Part shown: positions 20,720-31,158 of the stretch, one piece after another
Layout: every line of letters starts with the position of its first letter
Position numbering within the stretch: the first letter of the stretch is position 1
Assembly: GCF_902713425.1 (NCBI RefSeq)
Contig: NC_081198.1
Coordinates: forward strand, 20,567,188 to 20,631,187
DNA from: Acipenser ruthenus
Taxonomy: Eukaryota > Chordata > Actinopteri > Acipenseriformes > Acipenseridae
DNA: 64,000 nucleotides
Direction of reading: 5' to 3'
Notes under the pieces: generated by a model
The model's database searches: none
Seen by the model: only the letters and a program-made list of their open reading frames with translations
What the model was told of the DNA's origin: nothing
Position numbers and translations under genes: made by a program

Positions 20720-21333
20720 TGTCACAAAGACGGCCAGAGTGGGTGGCGTCAGACCAGACAGGAATTCAAACAACAGAGACGGTGGTTGTGATGAGCTGAG
20801 TGCAATGGCTGCACTCAGCGTTTATTAACAAATAAAAGGGTTCAACAGTACAAAACAGGACACGGCACTTGACGCCAAAATAAACACACAGACAAAACGA
20901 CTGACACTTAACAAACGGTGCACGGAGACAAACAAACACGGTGAGAACAAACACTATTATATTTACTATCTTCACTTTACGTTTACTCCTCTCTCTCTCA
21001 CCCGTTCTCCTCTTCCGAACACCCAACCCTTAGTGCAAGAAACGTGCATCTATATATACTGTTGTGCTGGGATTCAATTACTAATTAATTACTCACTTGA
21101 ATCCCAGCACGTGAATTCATTACGTGAAACCCCGTGTTCACATATTATATTTTAAATGCACGTGCATGATGTGCAATCCCGTGCCTAAATACAAATATAC
21201 ACTATTTAAATACACGTGAAACACAGACCCGTTTATATCCCGTGTACCAATGACTATACACCAACATTTACACACGCAACATACACACATACACATAACA
21301 CAAATGCACACAGGGGCGGGGCGCTTTGCCACA
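20720..21333 (-). repeat. 5' LTR of the nested element (copy 2)
   Basis: 614 bp; the tRNA-Leu-like primer-binding site lies next to it at about 20701-20717. Confidence 0.85.
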
Positions 21334-21486
21334 CCCACATTCTTGCAAGAACACAACATCAGTATTGACTGTTCCAAGAAAATGCAAAACTGTTTTGCAT
21401 CTTCCTTCACTCTTCACACTTCTCACGTTTAAGGATGTTATCAGCAACATCAAAGAGAGAAAAAATTGTACTGCCATATCAAAAAA

Positions 21487-23190
21487 TTAACTGTTTTTAC
21501 TCATACTCATCGTCTCAACGAGATTTTGTACATTCTCATACACACTTTCACTCCCAAAATCTCTCGCTCCCCCATCAAAAATAGGGGATCCTATCTCACT
21601 GCTTGGAGACGAACCAGGGAACAAGGAGGAGACATTACTCCTCTCTCCTCCTTCCCGCTCCTCATCCTGCTCAGACTCACCACTCTCATCCCTATTTTTT
21701 GTCTTCTTTGTTTTTTTGCTTTGTGCCAACTCCCACTTCTCTTTTTTCCTTTTGTCAGTTCCCTTTTCCACATCCATAATCTCAATCACACTAGCACTTC
21801 TCTGTATACTCCTGGTAAAACCAGCACCGGCTTCCCCCTTTCCAGTACTCCTCCCTCTCTCACCAGACACACTCCTATTCCCCCTCTCCCTCTCAACCAC
21901 TGTAGCACTCCTCCCTCTTCGTACAGGTTCATTATTATTCCAATTCTCCGACTCCTTTGCAGCCTTGTCCCCTTTTGACCCCTTCCCACCACTCACACCA
22001 GGCTTATTATTATTCATTTCCCCAAACTCCTTCACCCCACTCATCCCGCCATTCTCTTCTCCAATCTCATTCTCACCCATCTCTCCATCAATCACAGGGT
22101 CCCCCTTTTCCCCACCCCCCTCTACTCCACTCATGGGGGTCTCAGACACAACCTACTGACTCTCAGACACGCCTCCTCCCTCTCCTCCAATCACATCCGA
22201 ACAACTCAGCACACCGGCACTACCATCCCCCTTCACCACACCACCCTCAAAGGCTTCTTCCTCTGACTCAACACTCTCCGTAGAAAATGGCGAAACAGCC
22301 AAATCACTAGATAAATCCACATTCAGGTTTACGACAATTTGGTCATTCTTCTTCACCTCTGCATCAACATCCACATTTGCAATGTTCTCAGTTCCCACTC
22401 TAGTCATATTCTGAACCTTTCCTGCTCTTATCTTGTTTGCAAAGGATTGTGGGCAGTCTCTAAACAAATGACCCTCTTCTCCACACAGGTTACATTTCCT
22501 TTCGCTCACACAATCCATTGAAGAATGGCCCACCTCCTTACACACGCCACAAATTTCCTTTTTACAGGCCACTGCCAGGTGCCCCATCTCCCCACACTTC
22601 CTGCACAACTTTGGTTGGCCCTGATAAAACACAAAACCTCTATTTGGTCCCAAAATTATATCCGAGGGAATGTGCTTAAACCCACCATACCCTGTAGCAT
22701 TATGATAAAGTTTAACTAAAATCCTCCATGAACCATTCCAAATTCCATCTGAGTCTACCACTTTCACAGCAGCCCTTTTAATCAAGCAATACCTCGCTAA
22801 CCAGGTATTCACATCCTGTTCGGACACGGTTTCATTAAACATTTTAACAACCACTGTTTTCACAGAGTTATCTGTTAAAGCTTCAACCTCGAATTTCTCT
22901 AACACCTCATTAGGCCCCAACTCATCTCTTACTCGCCAAAATTTCCTAAAACTTGTATCATTCACAAAACTAACATCCCAAGAAGAGCCATTAGTCAACG
23001 GAATGAGACAATAAATCTCACCTGCACTAAACCCCAGTATCCTCTGTAACACATTTCTACTGAACTCAAACCTTGTCAGTTCAGTCTTCCCATTTCCCTC
23101 TCTGAAACACTGCTTTAAACTAAAGCGCACACAGCAGTGTCGCCTCACTCCAAACTTAGAAAAATACATTCTAAACAAAAAAAACAACAA
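21487..23190 (-). pseudogene. K1 copy 2 ORF1, one premature stop
   Basis: Matches 11879-13582, including the in-frame TAG between 22149 and 22153. Three CCHC knuckles precede an acidic tail. Confidence 0.88.
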
Positions 23191-23385
23191 AAAGAAAAAA
23201 GAAAGAACCAGCCCCGAAGGGCCCTACCCCAGTAGAAAAAACTGCCTCCTGCTCTGCTCCTTCTAGACCCTTTCCTCCAAGAAAAGAAAACAGCTCCGGG
23301 GCACCTGTACAACAAAAAGGAGAAAAAAACTTAGCAAAAACAATCTACAATTGCACGTATCCAAAACCCACTACCGATCGCAACC

Positions 23386-23416
23386 CTTGATCTGAGCCAA
23401 GAGGCCGAGAAGCGAT
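23386..23416 (-). pseudogene. RNU2: U2-6: 5' head of U2 (positions 1-31)
   Basis: Same as 13778-13808, with T16C and A23C. Start at 23416. Confidence 0.85.
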
Positions 23417-23992
23417 GGCGACTTGGCCCTTGCCCGGGGCCCCCCAGCACCCAAAGGTGGGTGCAAAATTTCAAGCACAAGCAGACCCCAAAAAAATGGG
23501 CTGCTGCTTCCAGAGGGGAAATGTGCAATTTAAGCAGGAGAAAACAAAGCAAAAACACACACATAACACCAAAAACAAAACATAAACTGGCGGAGTGCGT
23601 CTTACAAATAGTCATGCCAAGCTGCTATGCTGTGCAAGGTGCCTTGGGTAACTACAACTGTGCCTCGCTGGCTGGCTGGCTTGCTAAGAAGGTCCTGGCA
23701 TAGGGACATGTTCCACCACACTTGTCTGGTTAGCTGCATGCTCCCAGGAAACAAACTGCTGCTGTCTACATCATCACCACATGTGAATAAAAGAAAGAAA
23801 GACAGCAAGAAAGAAAGAGAGAAAGAAAGAGAGAAAGAAAGAAAGAGAGAAAGAAAGAAAGAGAGAAAGAAAAAAAAAGAAGTAAAACGGCGGGAAAACT
23901 TGCATCAACACTGGCACTCTCCCTCCAGCAGGGGTAGACAAAATGCTCACAGGAGAGATCCAGATCTGACTTTGACCAACGTTAGAGAAAGG
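23417..23992 (-). promoter_or_regulatory. U2 spacer 6, with shortened core promoter
   Basis: Has the 17-bp net contraction seen in spacer 5 (PSE 23452-23466, from -36). Purine tract at about 23788-23882, 3' box 23965-23980. Confidence 0.75.
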
Positions 23993-24141
23993 TGTGCACC
24001 GTTCCCAGAGGTACTGCAATACCGGGCCGATGCGTGGAGTGGACGGAGCAAGCCCCTGTTCCATCTCCCGATTCCAAAAATCAATTTAATATATGGTCCC
24101 CTGATAGGGGACGTATCAGATATTAAACTGATAAGAACAGA
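23993..24141 (-). pseudogene. RNU2: U2-7: 3' part of U2 (positions 39-187)
   Basis: 149 nt, without the C179A and T150C changes of U2-5 and U2-6, so it lies outside the duplication. One G-to-A change (plus strand) occurs near 24007. The 5' piece is at 29725-29758. Confidence 0.9.
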
Positions 24142-24457
24142 TTTTTTTTTTTTCTTTTTTTTATTAATGGAAAAAAATACACATACAAACATAACTCACA
24201 AAACACACTTAAACATCACACATTACAATACAAAAATAACTATAACCACTTATATACAACAAACTCATGAACAGAACCAACACATTACAATCCACTTATA
24301 AAAAAACACATTACATATCACATTACATCTCTCCCATATATGCAACAAATACAAAACATAATCACGCATACAATTCCATTTTTGAAACCTTTCTACAGGA
24401 TAACATGTGCCCCTAACAATATGCCTATCCTACTTCTAATAAACAAGCAGCAAGATC

Positions 24458-27400
24458 TCATCCCACGCCAGTAGCCCACAGATCTCCACGTCTCCATTCC
24501 TCAAGCCTCCATCTTCTCTTCGCCTCTTGTCGGCCAAGTCGCAAAGCGTCCTTTAGGACATAGTTCTCCATCTGACTTAGTCCCATTTCAAGAACAGCCT
24601 GGGCAGGCAGGCTCACGCCCTTCACCACCAAACAGTTCCTTGCCTTCCAAATTGCATCACACAGACAGCGTATTAGGACCCACAGCATGCCCCACTGCAC
24701 TTTGCTCAGTTTCTCTTGGTCTTTCTTCGGGCTCCCATACAGCACACGCTGCCTATGTATGGGCAGCTGTCCCCGGAACAAATCCAGGACGGAGCCTGCC
24801 TCACTCCACACCTTCCTCGCCTCCAGACATCCCCAGAGAACGTGACCGACCGTTTCTTCCTCTCCACACTTCTCTCTCGGGCATCTGGGTGACCTCCCCA
24901 GATTACATGCATGCATCACCGCTCGAACTGGCAATACATTGTGGGCTACCAACCAAGACAGATCTCGATGCTCGTTCATCAGGGCAGGATGGCTCGCGTT
25001 CTGCCACACTTCTGGCGTCTCGTCTAATACAAGGCCATGAACCGGACACATATCCCCATTACCCTGCAGAAAGTTAAACAGAGATTTACCATTAGCCACA
25101 ATTTCAGCCTTACATCCTTCCAGCCCCTTGGACATCACAAATCTTTTAAATAACGCATAATGATAGGGCAGATCAAAGGCTGTTGGCACAGACAAAGGCA
25201 CGGACATCAACTTTAACTTCCTCAAATAGGAACTAATATAGAATCTCACAAAGCAGGCCCCTTTTGACACACCATTCAGACACATAGCAAAATGCAATGC
25301 ACAAAACTTTGACATTAAAAACGTCTGGACATCTGGCAAACCTTTCCCCCCTTTAATTTATCCTTCCCCACCACACTCCTCCTCACTCTCTCCCATTTCC
25401 CCTGCCAAAAAAAACGAAACACAGCTCTGTTTAGCAGCGTTACCACATTCCTAGATGGTGGGAACACGACCGCCACATACAACAACAGTGGCAATATTAC
25501 CCCCTTTACAACCATCACCCTCCCCTCCATCGTAAGCCTCCTCAGCCTCCAAAACCCTAGCTTTTTATTGACCCTACTTCCCACCTCCTCCCAGTTCTTA
25601 CCCCCTGATCCATTAGCATCAAATTTCACCCCCAGAATCTTAATGCAGTCTTCCTTAACTTTTAATTTTATACTATCCCTCCCGTCCCATTTCCCGTAGA
25701 ACATTGCCTCTGATTTCTCCTGGTTCAGTTTAGACCCAGACGCACGACAAAAAACATCAGCTTTCTCCAAAGTCCTCTGAATGGACAACTCATCCCGACA
25801 GAGGACATTGACATCATCCATATACAAGACACATTTAACCTCCTGCCCCCCACTCCCAGGAATAGTTAACCCTTTAAACACTGGGTCCCTTCTCAAAGCT
25901 TGTGCCAGCGGCTCCATACAACAGATAAACAGGAGCGGAGATAACGGACAGCCCTGACGGACGCCACATCCCACACTAACTGGATTTGACAGACACCCAT
26001 TTACCAATACCCTGCTATACACACCCTTATATAACAGGCCCACCCAGTCTAAAAACCTCTTTGCAAACCCCATTTTTCGCAGAACACCAAACATGAACTG
26101 ATGCGAGACCCGATCATACGCCTTTTCAAGATCTAAATTTAGTACACATAATCGAATTCCCCTGTCTCTCGCATAACAGATGACATCTCTCATCAATACC
26201 AGGCTGTCCGTGATCTTCCTACCTGGAACGGCACAAGTTTGATCCGGGTGGATAACATCCCCCAGCACATCCCTCATACGTTGAGCCAACAATTTACTGA
26301 ACAATTTAAAATCCTGGTTCAACAATGTAATTGGCCGCCAATTTTTCAGCTCAGCCTTATCCCCCTTTTTAAAAATCAATGTAATAATGCCCTCTCTAAA
26401 TGAAGGTGGAAACTCCCCTCCCTCCTCCCCACACTCCCGAAACAAGGCCAACAATTTAGTTAAACTCTCCAGCTCCTTGAACAAAACCTTCTCCTGCCTT
26501 CTCTCCCTCCCAAAACTTTAAATAGAACTCCACAGGGAGTCCATCCCCCCCCCGGTGTCTTGCCCAGCCTCACCCCCCTGACCACCTCATCTAACTCTTC
26601 CCTCGTAAACTCTTTGTCCAACTGCCCTCCATCCCCCACCTCCCGCTCCAAATGTCCTAACACCTCCTCCATAGCCCCCATTTCAATTTCTTTCCTTACA
26701 TAAAGGCCCCCATAAAACTCCTCCACCACCCTCAACAGCCCCTCTGTAGTCTTAACTAAAGCCCCATCCCTCCCTTTCATAGAGTCTATAAATTTCCTCC
26801 CATCCAGCACCTTTTAAAAAAAATACCGACTACACTTTTCATTTTCCTCTAAATGCTTCTCTCTGCTTTTAAATAAGAGCCCCTTCACCCTACTCTCTAC
26901 CACCCCCTTCAGTCTCTTTTTCACTTCCCTGATCTCTTCACTAAAGTCCAGCCCTGCATTGTACAATTTAGTTAAACTCTCCAGCTCCTTGAACAAAACC
27001 TTCTCCTGCCTTCTCTCCCTCTCTGCCTTCCTCCTCCCCGCCCAAATAAAGAAATGTTTCGTTTTCTCTTTCACCAGATCCCACCACTCTGCCTGGGACC
27101 CACAAAGGTCCTTTAAGGACAGCCACTGGCCATACCACTCTCTAACTACCTCACACACCCAATCATCCTCCAACAACTCGCAATTTAACTTCCACACACC
27201 CCTCCCTACATCCACACAACCTGTAAGGTCAAAAGCAGCTTTCAGCGCACAGTGGTCAGAGAAAAACATTGGCACCAGCACACACTCCTCGCACTCCACC
27301 CTCTGTGAGACAAACACAAAATCAATCCTGGACGCCTGGGTCCCATCCCCTTTCACCCAAGTGAAACCTCTTTCCCCCACATTGTTCACTTTAAAACAGT

Positions 27401-27935
27401 CCACTAGTCGAAAGTCCTCCACTATTTCTTTTAGCATTTTACTAGATTTATCCAGCTTGAACCCCTTCTTTATCTCTCGCCTATCCTCCATTGTTAACCC
27501 ACAATTAAAATCCCCTGCTACAATAACCGGCCTGCTCCTCACTAATTTAACCCTTAAATCTTCAAATAAACTAGCCCTCCCCTCCACCTCTGGCGGAGCA
27601 TACACATTAATTAAGCTAAAACTTTTCCCCAAATTTTCCGCCTCCACCTCCAGCACCCTACCTTTTTCAATCACTCTATGATCTTTAATCATAACCCCCT
27701 TATTTTTAATCAAAATTGCTACCCCATCTGATTTATTTTCATTTGATCCGGACCACACAGATGGCCCATAACCCCACCTCCCCTCATAAGTACTATAGTC
27801 CTCCAACCCAGGGATACCACACTCTTGCAAACACAAACTATCACACTGTATCCCACTCAAATATGACAACACCAACGTACACCTATCACGACTTTTAATA
27901 CTCCTAACATTTATAGTAACCACACTCAGAGCCAT
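24458..27935 (-). pseudogene. K2 ORF2: endonuclease-reverse transcriptase, several breaks
   Basis: Starts at the ATG at 27935 (MALSVVTINVRSIKS). The complete APE domain (27935 to about 27230) shows LQECG, NVYAPPE, GDFN, SRIDFVF and FFSDH. The linker breaks near 26812. The reverse transcriptase (26484 down) has NWRPITLLNQ, LDLEKAYDRVS, GVRQGCPLSP and YMDD at 25813-25824. A further break near 25330 precedes the C-terminal domain with CPREKCGEEETVGHVLWGC (about 24840-24900). Within the fingers region, 26451-26509 is a copy of linker sequence from 26963-27021. At least three reading-frame breaks make it inactive. Confidence 0.88.
26451..26509 (-). repeat. 59-bp dispersed copy of K2 linker sequence inside the RT region
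   Basis: Identical, as read, to 26963-27021 and in the same orientation, 512 bp apart. It encodes the FKELESLTK stretch. It replaces or interrupts sequence that in K1 reads FYSKFWEVVGPD, and so is an acquired patch and not family structure. Confidence 0.8.
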
Positions 27936-27976
27936 TGCAAAACAAGCTAACAGCCATACACATACAGAATCCTACA

Positions 27977-29451
27977 TCAGGATATTTTTAAAAGGGGCTC
28001 CTCCCCCTCCCCCTCCTGGCCAGTTACCACAAATTCCTCCCTCATACTTACCTCACCCGAGGAAAACACTACGACCCCCTCCAGATCCAGGAACGGCTCT
28101 CCCCCATTCTTCTCCGCACCACCATCTCCTCTATAGTCACCCCTAGAGGAAACGACTGAACTGGGGGATGAAAAAAACTCCTGTCCTACTCCCCCACTTC
28201 CCTGCTTCTTTTTCTTCTTCCCCTTCTTCCTCCCCTCCACCCTCACAAACCCATCCCCCTCCTCACTATGTAACTTCCTTTACCCTGGAGTCCACTCTTG
28301 ATCCATATCCTCTGAGTTACCATCCTCCTCCTCCCGTCCTGTTCCCTCAACACTAGCCTCATCCCGCTCCCGCTTTGCACACGGAATACCGCCCCCTCCA
28401 TCATCCTCCACAGAGCTTACCACCCCACTCCCCCTATACACCTCCTCCCTGCTCCTTCCACTGGACCCCTCCCCTGGGTCCTCACTCTCCTCCTCTGATG
28501 GGGACACCATCAAATCTTCCTCCAGAACAGATCCCTGCTGATCACTTCCCCCCTCCCCCTGTGCCTCCCCCTCCCTCCCCTCCTCCCTCACCTCCCCTCT
28601 ATTCTCCTCCCTCTCACCCCCTTCTCCTGCTGCTCACTTCCCCCTTTCTGCCTCCCCTCACCCTCCTCCTCCTCCTTCTCCTCCTCACTCTCTTCTCCCT
28701 CCTCATACCTCTTAGCCCTATTGGCAAAGGATCTAGGACAATTCATGAAAAAGTGTGTCTCACTCCCACACAGATTACACTTCCTCTGAACTTCACATTC
28801 CCTAGCCATGTGCCCCTCCTCTTTACACACATTACACACCACTCTCTTACACACCACCGCTAAGTGCCCCACACCTCCACACTTCCGACACACCTTAGGC
28901 TGGCCGAAGTAATGCACATAACCCCTGTCAGCACCAAGTGCAATGTCAGAAGGTATGTGCAGAAACCCATCATATGTCCCTAAGCCTCTCCACAGCTCAC
29001 ACACCACCCTCCATGCCCCAGTCCACACCCCATCATCATCCCTCACTTTTATAGCCTCCCCCTTCACATGGCAATACCTCCTCAACCAAGTGCACACGTC
29101 CTGTCCCTTCACCATCTCTGAGCCCATTCTCACAATCACAACCCTTCGTGCATTATTTGTCAGTTTCTCCAAACTCAACTTCTTAATCAGATCATGTCCC
29201 CTTAGGTTATGAAACCTGCTCACACACTCCATCATACCCGCTTCAGACATAAAACTTACATCCCATTGGCCTCCTTTCCCTGTCATAATAATACAGTTTA
29301 AATCAATAGGCCTAAACTCCAACACCTTCTGTACAACCCCTCTGGAAAACTCAAGCCTATTCAAAAACAACTTCTCCTCCCCCTGCTTCGACTCATTTAT
29401 AGAGAACCTAACACAATTTAAACGGCGTCCCCCAACCCTTGGACCCGCCAT
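27977..29451 (-). pseudogene. K2 ORF1: CCHC nucleic-acid-binding protein, frame broken in the tail
   Basis: An intact first frame (28588-29451, 287 codons, MAGPRVGGRRLNCVRF) contains the N-terminal domain and three knuckles at residues 188-201, 206-219 and 225-238 (CRKCGGVGHLAVVC, CNVCKEEGHMAREC, CNLCGSETHFFMNC). The acidic Glu/Gly/Ser-rich tail continues in other frames at 28280-28591 and 27977-28246, which implies about two frameshifts. The last part has a KKGKKKKK patch. Confidence 0.85.
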
Positions 29452-29640
29452 TCCAATAAATTAAGAAGCAATAGAAATATTGAAAAAAACACCCAAAAAG
29501 GCAAAAGAAAATACTTAACTAGAAAGCAGATAAGGTGCCCTCAAAGGGTCCCCCTTACCTGCTAAGCAAAACTGGCTCCTGGTCTTCCCTCCTTCGTCCA
29601 CCACCTCAGCTACTAGCAACCAATATTGCCACCGTTTACC

Positions 29641-29692
29641 GTTACCGTACCGTACCGTACCTTACCTTACCTTACCTTACCTTACCTTACCT
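29641..29692 (-). repeat. Pentanucleotide repeat at the K2 5' end, (GGTAA/GGTAC)n
   Basis: About ten 5-bp units read GGTAA or GGTAC on the element's sense strand. They lie 32 bp from the U2 junction. Each GGTAAG unit resembles a 5' splice site core, but no splicing can be shown from sequence alone. Confidence 0.85.
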
Positions 29693-29724
29693 ATCGCTTC
29701 CAAATCGAGCTGCGGTCAAGCCAC

Positions 29725-29758
29725 ACACTTGATCTTAGCCAAAAGGCCGAGAAGCGAT
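29725..29758 (-). pseudogene. RNU2: U2-7: 5' head of U2 (positions 1-34)
   Basis: 34 nt with start at 29758. Unlike the heads beside K0, K1 and K4 it is consensus at positions 16 and 23. Confidence 0.9.
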
Positions 29759-30339
29759 GGCGACTTGGCCCTTGCCCGGGGCCCCCCAGCCCGGACGGCA
29801 CAGGGGGATTCAAAGGTGGGTGCAAAATTTCAAGCACAAGCAGACCCCAAAAAAACGGGCTGCTGCTTCCAGAGGGGAAATGTGCAATTTAAGCAGGAGA
29901 AAACAAAACAAAGCAAAAACACACACATAACACCAAAAACAAAACATAAACTGGCAGAGTGCGTCTTACAAATAGTCATGCCAAGCTGCTATGCTGTGCA
30001 AGGTGCCTTGGGTAACTACAACTGTGCCTCGCTGGCTGGCTGGCTTGCTAAGAAGGTCCAGGCATAGGGACATGTTCCACCACACTTGTCTGGTTAGCTG
30101 CATGCTCCCAGGAAACAAACTGCTGCTGTCTACATCATCACCACATGTGAATTAAAGAAAGAAAGAAAGCAAGAAAGAAAGAGAAAGAAAGAGAGAAAGA
30201 AAGAAAGAGAGAAAGAAAAAAAGAAGAAGTAAAACGGCGGGAAAACTTGCATCAACACTGGCACTCTCCCTCCAGCAGGGGTAGACAAAATGCTCACAGG
30301 AGAGATCCAGATCTGACTTTGACCAACGTTAGAGAAAGG
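29759..30339 (-). promoter_or_regulatory. U2 intergenic spacer 7
   Basis: 581 bp with normal promoter spacing: PSE 29811-29825, purine tract at about 30152-30230, 3' box 30312-30327. The GGCT repeat has the GGCTTGCT form. Confidence 0.75.
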
Positions 30340-30512
30340 TGTGCACCGTTCCCGGAGGTACTGCAATACCGGGCCGATGCGTGGAGTGGACAGAGCAAGC
30401 CCCTGTTCCATCTCCCGATTCCAAAAATCAATTTAATATATGGTCCCCTGATAGGGGACGTATCAGATATTAAACTGATAAGAACAGATACTACACTTGA
30501 TCTTAGCCAAAA
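30340..30512 (-). pseudogene. RNU2: U2-8: 3' part of U2 (positions 15-187)
   Basis: An unusually long 3' piece of 173 nt that reaches back to position 15, so it overlaps the 5' piece at 37264-37331 by 54 nt. Other K3 insertions overlap by about 13-16 nt. Confidence 0.9.
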
Positions 30513-31158
30513 TACTCTTTTATTGAGATTTTACATTTTTTACATTTACACCCATTCGTTTTTTCATTCATTTTACATTTCTTTTAAAGATGACATTCAT
30601 GCATACAGACATACATTTTGTTTTAAAAGCATTTAAAATACATTTAAAAACACCAAGACAATTGTGCTTTGTACATGGTTAAAACAGACACAGATTAAAA
30701 TCAACATGAAAAAAACCTGTGCTGTTTTAAAAGTGACTGGAAAAAAAGAACCATCTATAAAAAACCAGTGCTTGTGAGGGCCGGGGAGTGCTCTCTAAAA
30801 GGTTCAAAAGTGAACATAAAACTAGATCTAAAACAGGGACAGGGGAAAAGGGACAGTGTATAAAACAGTGAGTTAAAATTCTAAAATTTTAAAACACTTA
30901 AAATGTAACTTTTAATAGTTTACATTAAAAATCTTAAAGATACATAAAACAAAACAAAACAAAATCAAATAAAACATTCAACGTAAATCAAATAAAAGTC
31001 CATAAAACTGAAACAAAAGACTACATAAAACCAGGGCACCGTTGAAAAACGGTCATGCCAGCTAAAAAGGGCGGAATGCTGGCCTGACAAAATAAATAAA
31101 AGGCTTAGCGGTGCCCCGTAGTCCCGCTCCTAGGAGCTAGCGGTTCCAGTTTTTTCCT

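Larger units (their letters stand above)
18258..21333 (-). mobile_element. LTR retroelement fossil nested in K1 copy 2
   Basis: LTRs are at 18258-18871 and 20720-21333, with the CCCAC duplications at 18253-18257 and 21334-21338. Identical position and flanks to the copy in K1 copy 1 show that it was carried along by the segmental duplication. Confidence 0.88.
14954..21477 (-). pseudogene. K1 copy 2 ORF2, disrupted
   Basis: Same layout as copy 1: APE start at 21477, LTR element 18258-21338, remaining APE and linker 17062-18231, reverse transcriptase 15848-17065 with YMDD at 16298-16309, C-terminal finger region 14954-15565. The breaks are the same as in copy 1. Confidence 0.9.
14534..23385 (-). 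mobile_element. K1 copy 2: duplicate of K1 copy 1 with the same LTR insertion
   Basis: It matches copy 1 throughout, including LTR insertion point, ORF breaks and U2 junctions. It is therefore a product of unequal exchange or conversion of a whole U2 unit and not a second retrotransposition. 3' UTR 14534-14953 and 5' UTR 23191-23385. Confidence 0.9.
4680..23880 (-). repeat. Tandem segmental duplication, about 9.6 kb x 2
   Basis: Features of K1 copy 1 recur at a constant offset of 9607-9608 bp in copy 2 (for example 5347 to 14954, 8624 to 18231, 13582 to 23190), including the LTR insertion. By eye the copies look identical apart from about one base of length. The first copy runs from about 4680 to 14280 and the second from about 14281 to 23880. 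The edges lie in the purine tracts, where exchange probably took place. Confidence 0.85.
24142..29724 (-). mobile_element. K2: Keno-like LINE in U2 site I, about 5.6 kb
   Basis: Order on the minus strand: U2 head, a short-repeat 5' UTR (29724-29452), ORF1, ORF2, 3' UTR (24457-24142, A/T-rich, nothing recognised), and a poly(A) tail with one interruption joined to U2 position 39. It is full-length in layout but both ORFs carry breaks. The protein is closer to K1 than to K3 (compare LNLDLEKAYDRVS and CGVRQGCPLSP in both). Confidence 0.9.

Noticed and set aside
14534-23385. K1 copy 2 as an independent insertion
   Set aside because: Same ORF breaks, same LTR insertion and same flanking U2 changes as copy 1 show that it is a duplication.
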